Origin: Chitinophaga pinensis
GTDB taxonomy: Bacteria; Bacteroidota; Bacteroidia; UKL13-3
Length of the DNA: 64,000 nt
Direction: 5' to 3'
NCBI GenBank assembly: GCA_945870425.1
Contig: CAMBSD010000004.1
Span: forward strand, 1 to 64,000
The first letter of the stretch is position 1. Each line of letters begins with the position of its first letter. Positions 44,415 through 54,860 of this stretch are shown here, piece by piece. The notes under the pieces are model-generated. The model did no database searches. It was not told the DNA's origin and saw nothing but the letters and a program-made list of their open reading frames with translations. A program made the translations under genes and the position numbers.

Positions 44415-46889
44415 TTATTGATTAGCTGATTCTTCTTTTTTTGACTTGAAGAAACTTAAAGCTAAAATAATAATCAAAGAACCATACAGAATGGCGGAAC
44501 TAGCCAAGGCTATTTTTTCACCCATAACAATGGTTTTAGGCTCAAACTTAAATTCGATAGTATGTTTTCCCGCAGGCACTGCCATTGCTCTTAATACATA
44601 ATCTGCACGGAAATGAGGGGCCAACTGACCATCAATATAAGCATCCCAACCTTTATCGTAATATATTTCTGAAAACACTGCCAACTGAGCAATGCTCGTA
44701 TTACTTTGATAAGTAAGTTTATTGGGTGCATAGCTTGTGAGAACAATACTTGCCGCAGTGTCAGGCTGTAAAGTTAAACCTTTAACTTCAGACTCAAATC
44801 GTTTGTCAATGATGGCTGTTTGCTTTGATTTGAATCCTACAGATGGGTTAGTTCTATCTTCATTTAACGCCACTATTTCTTCATCTGCATTGTTTACTAT
44901 TTTATATTCCTTCACAAACCATGCATTACCGTTGGTAAATGGATTTTGTTGAACATACTTCTGGTTGGTGCTATCTGCTACTATGAAATACTTCACATTA
45001 AGCATATTTACACACTCCATATTGTTTCTGCCCAATTGCCATTCTATCAATTCTTGGTATCTGCGCATTTTGGCACCATGATATCCTCCAATTGATTTAT
45101 GATAATAAGCAGTAATAGCATCTTTATCAAAATCAGTTGTGGTATTAAATACCCTGTAATGAGGATCTTTATCTTGTAAAATAACTTCGTCATAAGGTGT
45201 TTTAGCCACAGCAGCTTCTGCTTTTTTCTTTTCAAAATCACCATCATTTAAATAACGCTTATCTACTTGCCACAAATCAATGGTAACGATAAGACCAAGC
45301 GCTATTAAAAAATACTCTTTTTTCAACTTACCACTCAATGAGTACCAGACTAAACCAAAAGCTGCGGCTATAAACAATAAAGAACGCATGGCATCTATAC
45401 GCAACATACTCTCTCTATCTTTAACAAGAGCATCAACCAAAGCAGGGAAGTTTTGTCTTATTCTTTCATCACTTAATGAAGAAAAGTTGAAGAATATTCC
45501 TGGTATGATGGCAAAAACCAAACAGATTCCACCCACCAAATACATTGAATATTTCAATGCTTTCATAATTTCCTCCTTTTTTCTACTTCCATTACTAGCA
45601 TCTCTTATAGCTAGTATTGCCAAAAGAGGGAACATTACTTGCGCAATACAAAGGATAAAGGTAACTGATCGGAATTTGTTATAAAGCGGAAAATAATTGA
45701 AAAACAAATCAGTAAATGACATGAAATTTTTACCCATAGATAAGAAGATGGCCACCATAGCCACAGCAAAAATCCACCATTTTTCTGGTCCTTTTAATAA
45801 GAACATACCAAATACAAATAGAAAGACAATAATACTACCGTAATATATTGGACCAGCCGTAAAAGGCTGATCACCCCAATACACTGGCATTTGTTTAACC
45901 GCATCTTTAGGATTAGGTATTCCGTTTTCCTTAAGTACTTTATATGATTCACTAGAAGTTGATAATTCACCACTTGAAGCACCCCCATAAAAATTAGCAA
46001 TCATCAAGGTAAACGGTTCAGCTATTCCATTACTCCAACTTAAGGCATAATCTTTATCTAATCCATCTGATGAGTTAGCCGAATTGCTTTCTCCACCAAC
46101 AGTTTTAGTTAATTCTGATTTAGCTCTAATACTGTATTTTCCGTATTCTTCTGTTGCAAGTAAACCGGTAATATTTGTTCCAATACCGATGACAGCAGAA
46201 ATAGCCAAATACAAACCACAGATTAATAACTGAGGCAATTTTCCTGTTTTAATTGCAATAATGAATTCAGTAATCACCCAAGCCAAAATGATAAAAATAA
46301 GATAATAAGTTATCTGTACATGGCCTGCAGCCAATTCAAAGGATACAGCAATACCAGTTAAAGCAGCACCTAGCAATCTATTTTTTCTTAAGCAAATATT
46401 AATCCCAGCCATTACTAATGGAATAAACGCAATGGCATTTCCTTTGGTTATATGCCCAGCATCTAAATTTATAAAATTAAAACTAGAAAGTGCGAAGGCC
46501 AATGATCCCACAATGGCAAGCATTGGGGCAACATCGAAGCTAATTAACAATATATAAAAACAGATATAAAGTAAAAAGATAGTGTCAGCTGGGTTCTTAA
46601 GCACATTTGACAAATAGAAGCTAATGTTAGCTGTAAAATTGCCTTTATAGGATGCTCCAATCAAATAGGTTGGCATACCCCCAAAAATACTATTGGTCCA
46701 AAAGGTTCTTTCCCCAGTGCGTTGTTCGAAATCAGCAATCTCTTGATAAGTTGCCTTCCACTGCAACACATCATATTGCTTAAGCACCTTACCCCCTAAC
46801 ATGGGCATAAAATAAACTGCAATTACAATTAATATAACGCCTATAGCTATAAAATGAGGGGTGGCTTTTTTGATGAATGAATTGTTCAT
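44415..46889 (-). CDS. YfhO-family membrane protein
   Basis: 824 residues. About twelve membrane helices (about 13-515) with a large extracytoplasmic region between helices, a C-terminal soluble domain (about 540-790) containing ITAYYHKSIGGYHGAKMRRY and EIYYDKGWDAYIDGQ, and a final helix near 800-818. YfhO proteins are GT-C-like enzymes linked to glycosylation of teichoic acids or envelope polymers in Firmicutes; in Bacteroidota the acceptor is unknown. 100 nt after pyrH. Confidence 0.88.
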   Translation of the reverse strand: MNNSFIKKATPHFIAIGVILIVIAVYFMPMLGGKVLKQYDVLQWKATYQEIADFEQRTGERTFWTNSIFGGMPTYLIGASYKGNFTANISFYLSNVLKNPADTIFLLYICFYILLISFDVAPMLAIVGSLAFALSSFNFINLDAGHITKGNAIAFIPLVMAGINICLRKNRLLGAALTGIAVSFELAAGHVQITYYLIFIILAWVITEFIIAIKTGKLPQLLICGLYLAISAVIGIGTNITGLLATEEYGKYSIRAKSELTKTVGGESNSANSSDGLDKDYALSWSNGIAEPFTLMIANFYGGASSGELSTSSESYKVLKENGIPNPKDAVKQMPVYWGDQPFTAGPIYYGSIIVFLFVFGMFLLKGPEKWWIFAVAMVAIFLSMGKNFMSFTDLFFNYFPLYNKFRSVTFILCIAQVMFPLLAILAIRDASNGSRKKEEIMKALKYSMYLVGGICLVFAIIPGIFFNFSSLSDERIRQNFPALVDALVKDRESMLRIDAMRSLLFIAAAFGLVWYSLSGKLKKEYFLIALGLIVTIDLWQVDKRYLNDGDFEKKKAEAAVAKTPYDEVILQDKDPHYRVFNTTTDFDKDAITAYYHKSIGGYHGAKMRRYQELIEWQLGRNNMECVNMLNVKYFIVADSTNQKYVQQNPFTNGNAWFVKEYKIVNNADEEIVALNEDRTNPSVGFKSKQTAIIDKRFESEVKGLTLQPDTAASIVLTSYAPNKLTYQSNTSIAQLAVFSEIYYDKGWDAYIDGQLAPHFRADYVLRAMAVPAGKHTIEFKFEPKTIVMGEKIALASSAILYGSLIIILALSFFKSKKEESANQ

Positions 46890-46989
46890 TGAATATGATT
46901 TAAAATTGGTGTAATTTATAAATTTTTACCATACAAAATAGGGGGCAATAAATTTATCAAAACGAAAAAAAAGTACATGAAAGTAATAA

Positions 46990-47697
46990 TTAACAAACCA
47001 AGGTTCCAACATCTTCACCTTCACACACGCGAAGGAAATTACCCTCTTTGTTCATATCAAAAACTACGATTGGTAGGTTGTTTTCTTGGCATAGTGTGAT
47101 GGCTGTCAAATCCATCACATTTAAACCTCTTTCATATACTTCAGAAAAACTAATTTTGTCAAAACGCTTCGCATTTGGGTCTTTCTCTGGATCAGCCGTG
47201 TAAATGCCATCTACACGAGTACCTTTTAAAACTAAATCCGCTTCTATCTCTACTGCTCGTAATGAAGCTGCTGAGTCTGTTGTAAAATAAGGATTTCCTG
47301 TACCTGCTCCAAAAATAACAATACGACCTTTTTCCAAGTGCCGCATAGCTCTTCTGCGTATAAATGGTTCACATATTTGCTCCATTTTTATGGCTGAAAG
47401 TAGTCTTGTTTTCATGCCATATTTTTCAAAAGCGCCTTGCAATGCCATCGCATTTATGACAGTTGCCAACATACCCATATAATCACCTTGGGCTCTATCT
47501 ACAATCCCACCACTAACACCTTGAACTCCTCTGAAAATATTTCCACCACCTATAACAACTGCCACTTGCACCCCTTGATCAATAACCTTTTTCACATCTT
47601 TTGCATATTGCTCAAGAATTTTGGGGTCGATACCATAGCTTTTTTCACCCATAAGGGCTTCACCACTAAGTTTAAGAAGCACGCGTTTATATTTCAT
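46990..47697 (-). CDS. pyrH: UMP kinase
   Basis: Amino-acid-kinase-fold enzyme phosphorylating UMP to UDP. 235 residues: [12 protein letters not shown] (6-17), [31 protein letters not shown] and [17 protein letters not shown] near-consensus -7 (TATACTTG) lies about 23 nt upstream on the reverse strand. Confidence 0.96.
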   Translation of the reverse strand: MKYKRVLLKLSGEALMGEKSYGIDPKILEQYAKDVKKVIDQGVQVAVVIGGGNIFRGVQGVSGGIVDRAQGDYMGMLATVINAMALQGAFEKYGMKTRLLSAIKMEQICEPFIRRRAMRHLEKGRIVIFGAGTGNPYFTTDSAASLRAVEIEADLVLKGTRVDGIYTADPEKDPNAKRFDKISFSEVYERGLNVMDLTAITLCQENNLPIVVFDMNKEGNFLRVCEGEDVGTLVC

Positions 47698-47751
47698 AAA
47701 AGTATATTTTGTTGTGCAAGTATATTAAAAAGCAAGCATTAGTAAACAAAA

Positions 47752-47781
47752 GAAGCCATATCTTTATAAAGATATGGCTTC
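47752..47781 (-). terminator. Terminator after giant T9SS gene
   Basis: Perfect 30-nt palindrome, followed on the reverse strand by TTTTGTTT. Located between the T9SS gene stop (47802) and the pyrH start. Confidence 0.88.
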
Positions 47782-47801
47782 TCAATGTAGTTTTATTCGT
47801 A

Positions 47802-50800
47802 CTATCTAAGTAAGGTAATCGAACCGCTGTATTGGTAGGTTTTACCACTAAAGCTGGTTGCATTTACTTGATAAATGTATGCATCCTGCGGACAGGGTTC
47901 CGTATTATTATTAGAAATAGTTCCATTCCAACCAATATTTACATCTCTAGTTTCAAAGACCTTCTGTCCCCAACGATTGAAAACAAATATCTCAATGCTT
48001 TCAAAACCATCTGCTACCACTTTAAATGACCTATTACAATCTCCAGAACAATTTGGATCATTTAAGGTTGAACTTGGAGAAAATACAGTAGGCACAAACA
48101 CTGTGATATCAGGGTTAATTCTAATACTATCACTTGTAGAATCAATACAACCTTTATCGCTAATAGCCCTTAAAATTATTTGAACAGCAGATAATTCAGC
48201 AGCAAATTTTATACTTTGAGGGCTAATTTCAGTTGACGATCTAGGCTTTTGAGTTTTAGGGTCTATGCCTAAACTCCAATTATAGGTCAATGGAGTTGCA
48301 AATGAAGTGCTATTGTTAAAATTAAAATAAGGATTGGCAATAGTTCTTACTCTTGGCATTGGATCAAATTGAGGCACAGGAGTTGGATATGCTTCTACAT
48401 TCTGAGTTGAAGAAACGGCCACACAACCTTTGTCACTAACCACTTTTAAATAAACACTGTGCTTACCCGCATTTGTATAGGTTTGAGACAGGGAGTCGCT
48501 AACAAATATGTCAGTATTGGTATTCATAGTAGAATCTAAATTACCATCTACATACCAAAAATATTGCGTATTGTTTAATCCTGGGTCACCAGCTCTATAA
48601 ACAGGACTTAGTACCAAATTGTATTTAGGATTAACACAACCATTACAGCTTTCACAAATGAAGCTTGCTTTTGGCTGAGGATTAATGGTTACTGTAGATG
48701 TTGCAGTTGCTATAGGACACTCATTACCAGCAATAGCCTTAGTGTTAACAGTAAATGTGATTGCACCATTTTTTACATCATCAGGCGTTAGCGTGTAATT
48801 GGTTGATTTTGCTTTATCATCCACAATAACACCAGTACCATTAGTATTCCATTCTAAGGTATAAGGTGAAAATGGCGTATTATTTTGCGTAGAAATAGTC
48901 AAAACAGTATCATAAGAGCATGTAGAGAAAGGATCAAATATTTGAACGACAGGAGGACCTTGCACCTGCACAGTTACTTCATCTGAATTTTTACAACCTA
49001 TTCCATTCGTGTATTCATATTTAAATTTGTAGGTAGCATCCTTTATTTCAGAGTTATTCAAATCTAATTGCATTTGCGATTGACCATTAACAAGGCTTAG
49101 CGCTGTTAATAAAGGTGGGGTTGGATTATTAATATCCCAACCACTGTATGTACCTATATCGCCCGCACTTAAACTTCCTATACTAGGTTGCATATCAATC
49201 AAAACTTTTCCCACTGTGCTACAAACTATATCTTTTGTTGGGTCATTTAAAGTTAACTTTACTATTGGGGCTCCGTTAACAATTAGGTTGGTACTATCAA
49301 TAGCTGTACAACCGGTAGATTTATCAACATAGTATAATTTATATGTTGCTTGTGCACCAGCAGCTACTACAATATCAGGATGGCCAGGATCCAATATGTT
49401 AGAATCAGGAACAGCAATCGCCTTAAACTTATTGTTAGGTGGCGCAAAATACCATTTACTAGTGGCTGGGTCTAAAGCCTCTGTCTTAGCACTAAAATGA
49501 ACATTTAAGTCGAAAGGCAAATCGCTTTTACAAACTTGAGCACCCGCAGATACATCCACTTTTGGAGTTTTAACTACTTCGAAAATAATGGTATCACCAC
49601 TTGGGCAGCCTCCTGAAGGACCTGAAATGGTAGGCCCAGTTGATGAAGGCAATGCAACCGCATATCCTAAAGGATTGTTATAAATCCTAGTAAAATTGTA
49701 TGAAATAATATTGGTATCCTTAGGATTGGCTTTACGAACATTCGCTTTTTGAGGATTAAAGAAATACTCATTAATTATACCTAAAGGTAATACTAATCCA
49801 TTAGCTACTGAATCAACACCTCTTCCAGACCACCTATCAGGGAAGGCTCCTTGGGTATTAAATTTAGCTGATAATGGTCTTAATGAAAATGGCTTGTCAT
49901 AATCACAAATAATTTTTTGTGGACCAACCGTAACCTTAGGAGCGGGGAAAATGGCAATTACCAGATTGCTTGCCACCTTACAACCATGCTGATCATAAGC
50001 AACCAAATCAACTTTATCTCCGTATGGAGAGGCAGTCGGCACGGGAATTGGAGTCATAATACTATCCACGTAAAATATTTTACCATTTATAGCAAGTGGC
50101 CTTGCTGGGTAACTCCAAACAACGCTCTTAATGGTTTTATTGGTTGAGTTAATTGGTGGGAAAGTAACACTTGACACATTGTTACATATTGAATATGGAG
50201 TAATTGGACTCAACAATGGTTGAGGGCTAATAACAACTGTAATGGTATCACTAGCGGGACAACCAACACCAGCAAAAACAGTATTACTTGTAATGACATA
50301 TCTTTGAGAATCCAAGACATTTGTTGGAATTTGGAATGTGTCTTTATCAGATAACGTTATTAATGGGGCAATAGAATTATACCATCTTATTCCCGAAACA
50401 GTTGCACCTGCTGGCACCTCAGCCCTCATGGTTAGTGGTGGATCATTCAAACAAGCATTCTGCCCAGACCCTCCTTTAATTGGGAAACTATTTACATTTA
50501 ATCTAGTGCTATCCCACATTTTACAGCCGAAGGCATCTGTTTTAATTAGCACAAAATCTCCTGAATCCTTGGAAACAACACCTATACTATTAAAAGTATT
50601 TGCCATTTTAGTTGGAACAAATGGAACAGTATCTCCACTCATCACCTTATACCATTTATAACTTACGTTAGCAGAAATAGTATTGTTTACGCCATCAGCC
50701 CAAAAAGTAGTATCATTAGATTGACAAATACGTATATCAGGAAGTAAATTTCTGGGCGGTAAGGCCCTTGTAAGTATATTAAAATTTGCAGTTCCAGTAC

Positions 50801-52790
50801 ATCCTTGAGTGGGCTCTGTAATTACAACCCTATAGGCGGTATTGAATGGAGGTGTGCCCGATATAGGGGGTGTTAGGGTAGCAGTAGAATCAAAACTTTT
50901 AGGCCTGATTGATACATAATTAGCCCCGATTAGCTGAAAATACTCAAACCTATTGGCACCTGGTAATCCAAATTGCCCGTTGGATAAAACCTTGACTGGT
51001 TGTCCAAAACAATTATAGGTACTAGGTGGAAGAACAGCTACAGGATTTGGCACATTTATAGTGAATGGAATACTATCATTAGGACAGCCGTTTGGAATGG
51101 GAGGTGGTTGTGATGATAATCTCAGGTATACATTATACTTTCCACCTTTTGTAAAGGTAGTACTCATTCTGGCGGTGTTATTGGCATCAGATGTTTTTTG
51201 TGTATATACACCCGAACCAGGCACAGTTTCAACAAACCATCTTGTATAAGAATTGTTAAGAGCCACATTAGATGTTGCCGGAGTAAGCGTATATTTCAAT
51301 CTATAAAAACCACACTTAAACGAATCAACTGCAATGATTGCATCCGGGGTTTGGTTGACAGTGATAGCAAACGAACGAGATGAACGAGCAGGCACCGGAC
51401 ACATTCTATCTCTAGCAGAAACTGTAAAATAATAAGGTCTTTTGTTAGGATTAAATGCAGTTACGCTTGGTGTCCAGCAAAATCTCCATCTATCATATTT
51501 GATAACACCAATATGGTCACCTGAATTTGGCCAAGTAAAACGAGGATAAGTGGGGTTCCAAGACCATTGAATGGTATTTGGAGAACCCACAATGGTCGGA
51601 GGGGAATTCCATGTCATGTCTGTGGTATCAGTTGTTGCTACACCATCTCTGGCCTCGATAATAAAACATAATTGATTTTTGGCACACACCGACCAACTTG
51701 TTCTGGGAACATAATTACTTGGAATAGGATTGGGTGTAGGCACTATGGTCGCAGTAGAACTAACCAACTCACCATTATCATTATAGGTAATAAATTTTGG
51801 AGGTTCATTTGGAGGACAACTGGTTATGCTATAAAACTGAATATCCCTTCGCGTAATACCTACTTTGTAGGGCGCTCCTCCGGGTAAGTACCTCCATTGT
51901 GTTACTTCAATTACAAAATTTGATACGAAATTTCCTGTTGGCGTAAAGCGCACATCACCTGTAACAGGATCAATATTTATACCTAGAGGAGGGGGTAAAT
52001 TAGGGTTGGGCGAGCCTAGATAAGGAAAAGGAAAATTAGTGGCATTATAAGGTACCTTGTATGGTGCTGGAGTATTGGCACCCACCTGAGAAGAACCAAA
52101 TGAATAACTCAAAGAATCGCCCTCAGGGTCAATAGCACCTAAGTTGTAGGTAAACTCCTGTCCTGCACATACCAAAGCAACAGGGTCATTGGTAAATGTA
52201 GGCGCACCGCTGCAAGGTGTGGCACATCTGTTAATGGTAGCACCAACAAAATAAGATAAACCGCCTGGGTTTTGAAGATTGGTTATGGCATTGTTTCGAC
52301 AGCATTCACTCCAACCCACGACCACATTGCAACATGTAGCTGGTGTAACCGCATTCAAATTGATCGTACCTGTGAAAGTATATACTTCAATACCCGGGAT
52401 AAATGTTCCTGGGGTACGGGTGCCACAATTGGTACAAATTGTTTTATCTGTACGGCATAATTGAATTACATCAAAACCACTCACACCACCGGGCACAATG
52501 GTCATTGAAACCGATGCAGGTAAATTTGAACAACCTGGATCCACACCAGTTACAGTAACACCCGTTAGACTACAACCCGCCATACCAGGGCAATTGCACA
52601 TAGGAATACCTTGACAATCTCGATAAACTTTAAAGGTTAGTTTGTAAAGGCCTCCGCCTAAACATTCGTAACTCATATCACCACCTGTTAAATGGGAAGC
52701 GTTGGCTTTAGGCATTGCCAAAAAAAATGGCAATAATAAAAGCAGTTTTAAAATGTGCTTTTGCATATATGTAATGTATTTGTTTTTCAT
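47802..52790 (-). CDS. Giant secreted protein with T9SS type-B (gliding-motility-associated) C-terminal domain
   Basis: About 1662 residues from ATG 52790 (ATG 52766 also possible). The frame extends to 52829, but a perfect -7 element at 52812-52819 argues against that. Signal peptide KHILKLLLLLPFFLAMPKANA, then the N-terminal module SHLTGGDMSYECLGGGLYKL with many cysteines in the first 200 residues. The middle holds repeated immunoglobulin/PKD-like segments. The C-terminal ~95 residues are a CHU_C domain: VFVPTVFSPSSTLND, FNRWGQKVFETRD, DAYIYQVNATSFSGK. Predicted to be exported and attached to the surface as an adhesin or matrix protein; ligand unknown. Confidence 0.9.
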   Translation of the reverse strand: MKNKYITYMQKHILKLLLLLPFFLAMPKANASHLTGGDMSYECLGGGLYKLTFKVYRDCQGIPMCNCPGMAGCSLTGVTVTGVDPGCSNLPASVSMTIVPGGVSGFDVIQLCRTDKTICTNCGTRTPGTFIPGIEVYTFTGTINLNAVTPATCCNVVVGWSECCRNNAITNLQNPGGLSYFVGATINRCATPCSGAPTFTNDPVALVCAGQEFTYNLGAIDPEGDSLSYSFGSSQVGANTPAPYKVPYNATNFPFPYLGSPNPNLPPPLGINIDPVTGDVRFTPTGNFVSNFVIEVTQWRYLPGGAPYKVGITRRDIQFYSITSCPPNEPPKFITYNDNGELVSSTATIVPTPNPIPSNYVPRTSWSVCAKNQLCFIIEARDGVATTDTTDMTWNSPPTIVGSPNTIQWSWNPTYPRFTWPNSGDHIGVIKYDRWRFCWTPSVTAFNPNKRPYYFTVSARDRMCPVPARSSRSFAITVNQTPDAIIAVDSFKCGFYRLKYTLTPATSNVALNNSYTRWFVETVPGSGVYTQKTSDANNTARMSTTFTKGGKYNVYLRLSSQPPPIPNGCPNDSIPFTINVPNPVAVLPPSTYNCFGQPVKVLSNGQFGLPGANRFEYFQLIGANYVSIRPKSFDSTATLTPPISGTPPFNTAYRVVITEPTQGCTGTANFNILTRALPPRNLLPDIRICQSNDTTFWADGVNNTISANVSYKWYKVMSGDTVPFVPTKMANTFNSIGVVSKDSGDFVLIKTDAFGCKMWDSTRLNVNSFPIKGGSGQNACLNDPPLTMRAEVPAGATVSGIRWYNSIAPLITLSDKDTFQIPTNVLDSQRYVITSNTVFAGVGCPASDTITVVISPQPLLSPITPYSICNNVSSVTFPPINSTNKTIKSVVWSYPARPLAINGKIFYVDSIMTPIPVPTASPYGDKVDLVAYDQHGCKVASNLVIAIFPAPKVTVGPQKIICDYDKPFSLRPLSAKFNTQGAFPDRWSGRGVDSVANGLVLPLGIINEYFFNPQKANVRKANPKDTNIISYNFTRIYNNPLGYAVALPSSTGPTISGPSGGCPSGDTIIFEVVKTPKVDVSAGAQVCKSDLPFDLNVHFSAKTEALDPATSKWYFAPPNNKFKAIAVPDSNILDPGHPDIVVAAGAQATYKLYYVDKSTGCTAIDSTNLIVNGAPIVKLTLNDPTKDIVCSTVGKVLIDMQPSIGSLSAGDIGTYSGWDINNPTPPLLTALSLVNGQSQMQLDLNNSEIKDATYKFKYEYTNGIGCKNSDEVTVQVQGPPVVQIFDPFSTCSYDTVLTISTQNNTPFSPYTLEWNTNGTGVIVDDKAKSTNYTLTPDDVKNGAITFTVNTKAIAGNECPIATATSTVTINPQPKASFICESCNGCVNPKYNLVLSPVYRAGDPGLNNTQYFWYVDGNLDSTMNTNTDIFVSDSLSQTYTNAGKHSVYLKVVSDKGCVAVSSTQNVEAYPTPVPQFDPMPRVRTIANPYFNFNNSTSFATPLTYNWSLGIDPKTQKPRSSTEISPQSIKFAAELSAVQIILRAISDKGCIDSTSDSIRINPDITVFVPTVFSPSSTLNDPNCSGDCNRSFKVVADGFESIEIFVFNRWGQKVFETRDVNIGWNGTISNNNTEPCPQDAYIYQVNATSFSGKTYQYSGSITLLR

Positions 52791-52811
52791 AATACAGGTA
52801 TTTTTGTGATT

Positions 52812-52819
52812 CAAAAATA
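52812..52819 (-). promoter_or_regulatory. -7 element for giant T9SS gene
   Basis: Reverse-strand TATTTTTG, exact TAnnTTTG match, 22 nt upstream of ATG 52790. It decides the start codon. Confidence 0.55.
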
Positions 52820-52895
52820 AGGTAAGCATTTCTAAATTTTTTCTTAATGCCCTATTTTATGAAAGTTTTAATAGAAATTGGCCTTCAGAATTGGC

Positions 52896-52929
52896 AAAAA
52901 AAAAGCTTTCTGGAATTCAGAAAGCTTTT
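52896..52929 (-). terminator. Terminator after rpsT
   Basis: Perfect 12-bp stem (52901-52912 with 52918-52929), 5-nt loop, and a T tract on the reverse strand (A run at 52896-52900). Confidence 0.9.
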
Positions 52930-52950
52930 AAATATTTGTGAATTAGATAT

Positions 52951-53241
52951 TTACGCCTTTTTCTTTGATGATTTTTTTGCAAGCACAGTACCCACTTTTT
53001 TCACCACTTTAGCCAATTTTGATTTTTGGTTAGAAGCTTTATTTTTATGGATGACATTCTTTTTAGCTAATTTATCTAGCATTGAAGAAACCTCAACATA
53101 TAATTTTTCAGCTTCAGATTTTTCTGTTGAAGTTCTTAGTCTTTTAATTAATGTGCGGGTTGTTTTTGCTTGATAACGATTGCGCAAACGCTTAGCTGCG
53201 TTGCTTCTAATTCTTTTAATTGATGATTTATGGTTTGCCAT
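52951..53241 (-). CDS. rpsT: 30S ribosomal protein S20
   Basis: 96 residues, strongly basic: [20 protein letters not shown] at the start, three-helix bundle typical of S20, lysine-rich C-terminus (KKSSKKKA). Monocistronic between its own promoter (53281-53311) and terminator. Confidence 0.96.
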   Translation of the reverse strand: MANHKSSIKRIRSNAAKRLRNRYQAKTTRTLIKRLRTSTEKSEAEKLYVEVSSMLDKLAKKNVIHKNKASNQKSKLAKVVKKVGTVLAKKSSKKKA

Positions 53242-53280
53242 TTCTGAATAATTTACACTATAAAAATTTCAATAGGGCTG

Positions 53281-53311
53281 CAAATATATACCTTGACTTG
53301 AAATAATCAAA
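53281..53311 (-). promoter_or_regulatory. Consensus promoter of rpsT
   Basis: On the reverse strand TTTG (53308-53311), exactly 19 nt, then TATATTTG (53281-53288): a full match to the Bacteroidota consensus in both boxes. About 39 nt separate the -7 box from the rpsT ATG. Confidence 0.85.
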
Positions 53312-53340
53312 TCTTTTCAACAATTTGTTAAAATATTATA

Positions 53341-53667
53341 TTAAACCGAAAAACTTTCGCCACAACTGCAAGTGCGCGAAGCATTTGGATTATTAAAAGT
53401 GAAGCCTTTTCCATTAAGTCCATCAGAAAAATCGAGTTCAGTTCCGAAAAGGTATAAAACACTTCTTTTATCAGTGACCACTTTCACACCTACGTCACCA
53501 AACACCTCATCTCCTGGCTTGTCTTCGTTGTCAAAATCTAATTTATAGGATAATCCAGAGCAACCACCACTTTCAACCCAAACCCTTAAAAAATATTTTT
53601 CATCAAAATGAGACTCGTTTTTTAATTCGGCTATACGATTTCTTGCTTTTTCACTTATTGTTATCAT
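53341..53667 (-). CDS. HesB/IscA-family iron-sulfur assembly protein
   Basis: 108 residues. A-type carrier with the three cluster-binding cysteines C36 (SGGCSGLSY), C100 and C102 (RTCSCGESF). It hands Fe-S clusters to apo-proteins (for example IspH-type enzymes); whether it is IscA-, SufA- or ErpA-like cannot be told without comparison. Monocistronic with its own promoter. Confidence 0.94.
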   Translation of the reverse strand: MITISEKARNRIAELKNESHFDEKYFLRVWVESGGCSGLSYKLDFDNEDKPGDEVFGDVGVKVVTDKRSVLYLFGTELDFSDGLNGKGFTFNNPNASRTCSCGESFSV

Positions 53668-53690
53668 TATTTGTATATCTAAATTGTTTG

Positions 53691-53722
53691 CAAAGTTACT
53701 TTAATTATACTACAAACAGCAA
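53691..53722 (-). promoter_or_regulatory. Promoter of IscA-like gene
   Basis: On the reverse strand TTG (53720-53722), 21 nt, TAACTTTG (53691-53698, exact TAnnTTTG); the start codon is 23 nt downstream. Confidence 0.65.
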
Positions 53723-53764
53723 TCTCAATACCGAGAATGTTTTGAAGACTATTTGTCACGCAAA

Positions 53765-54850
53765 TTAATATACCAAGGTGGCAGAAATCAATTTATGGTC
53801 GCTAAAATTGAGCTTTTGTGGTTTGTAATTAAAAACTTCAAAAGACTTATCGCACAATATATAATCAATTCTAAAATTGGGCATTTTACCAATATAAGTA
53901 GGGCTTATACCTGAGCCAGATTCAACAAATGCATCCTTTTTATCGCCACGCAGCATATTGTATGAATAGCTTGTTGGTGAGTCGTTAAAATCACCACAAA
54001 TAATCACTTTATAAGGCGAATAATCAATGAAGTTCTTAATTATATCAACTTGTTTAGAGCGTGCAACAAAAGCGTATTTTAGTCGAGCAAATATCCCTTT
54101 TACACTCCTAAAATCAACCTTAGATTGGTTATCACCATTTTTCAACTCTGTAAATGTTTCAAAATCCTTTTGCTGAAAACTAATACTTTTCAAATGCGTA
54201 TTAACTACTCTTATGGTGTCTTTATCGGTTACCAAATCACAATAAATACTACAATTACCACCAGCATTTACCCTTTCAACAACGCCACTTTCAAGAATTT
54301 TAAACTTAGTGAAAATGGAAACACTATAGCCTGTTGGATTTGAGTCGTTATCATCTACATTTACTTTATATAAGTGTTTATACTCCTTAAATAACTGCTT
54401 ATACATTTTAGTATCTACATCTGTCCGTGTATCAACAAATTCTTGGAAACACATAATATCTGGTTTTAAATCTCGTAGTGTATTAAAAAATACTGAGCTG
54501 TCGTAGATATTATCGGCCTCAAATACACCAAAATTATGGGTATTAAAGGAAACAACATTTATTCTGTTATTTGTTTGCTCTGTCTTTTGGGTGCCAAATT
54601 GAATAAAATGATAGATATGAAAAGAACCTAACAACAATACTACAATGGCATACCAAATTCTAATGTCCCATTGCAACAGCCAATAAACCACAAAACATAG
54701 ATTAACAATAAAAATAAAAGGAAAGGCCAAACCTAAAAATGCTACCTGCCACCAAACGGCAGGGCTAATATATGGGGCCAGGTATGACCCAATTAAAGCC
54801 ACTAATGCAATGATGTTAATTATAAAAACTATTTTATTAATATACTTCAT
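53765..54850 (-). CDS. Membrane-anchored endonuclease/exonuclease/phosphatase family protein
   Basis: 361 residues. Three N-terminal membrane helices (about 5-85), then an EEP catalytic domain (about 97-361) with VVSFNTHNFG, CFQEFV (metal Glu), ICGDFNDSP (Asp/Asn pair), and the C-terminal FSDHKLISATL (catalytic His). The substrate could be nucleic acid, phospholipid or phosphoinositide-like; not determined. It follows the rhomboid gene by 10 nt. Confidence 0.88.
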   Translation of the reverse strand: MKYINKIVFIINIIALVALIGSYLAPYISPAVWWQVAFLGLAFPFIFIVNLCFVVYWLLQWDIRIWYAIVVLLLGSFHIYHFIQFGTQKTEQTNNRINVVSFNTHNFGVFEADNIYDSSVFFNTLRDLKPDIMCFQEFVDTRTDVDTKMYKQLFKEYKHLYKVNVDDNDSNPTGYSVSIFTKFKILESGVVERVNAGGNCSIYCDLVTDKDTIRVVNTHLKSISFQQKDFETFTELKNGDNQSKVDFRSVKGIFARLKYAFVARSKQVDIIKNFIDYSPYKVIICGDFNDSPTSYSYNMLRGDKKDAFVESGSGISPTYIGKMPNFRIDYILCDKSFEVFNYKPQKLNFSDHKLISATLVY

Positions 54851-54860
54851 AATGATAACT

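Noticed and set aside
52791-52829. Longer start of giant T9SS protein at 52829
   Set aside because: The added codons overlap a perfect -7 element and precede a good signal peptide starting at 52790 or 52766.
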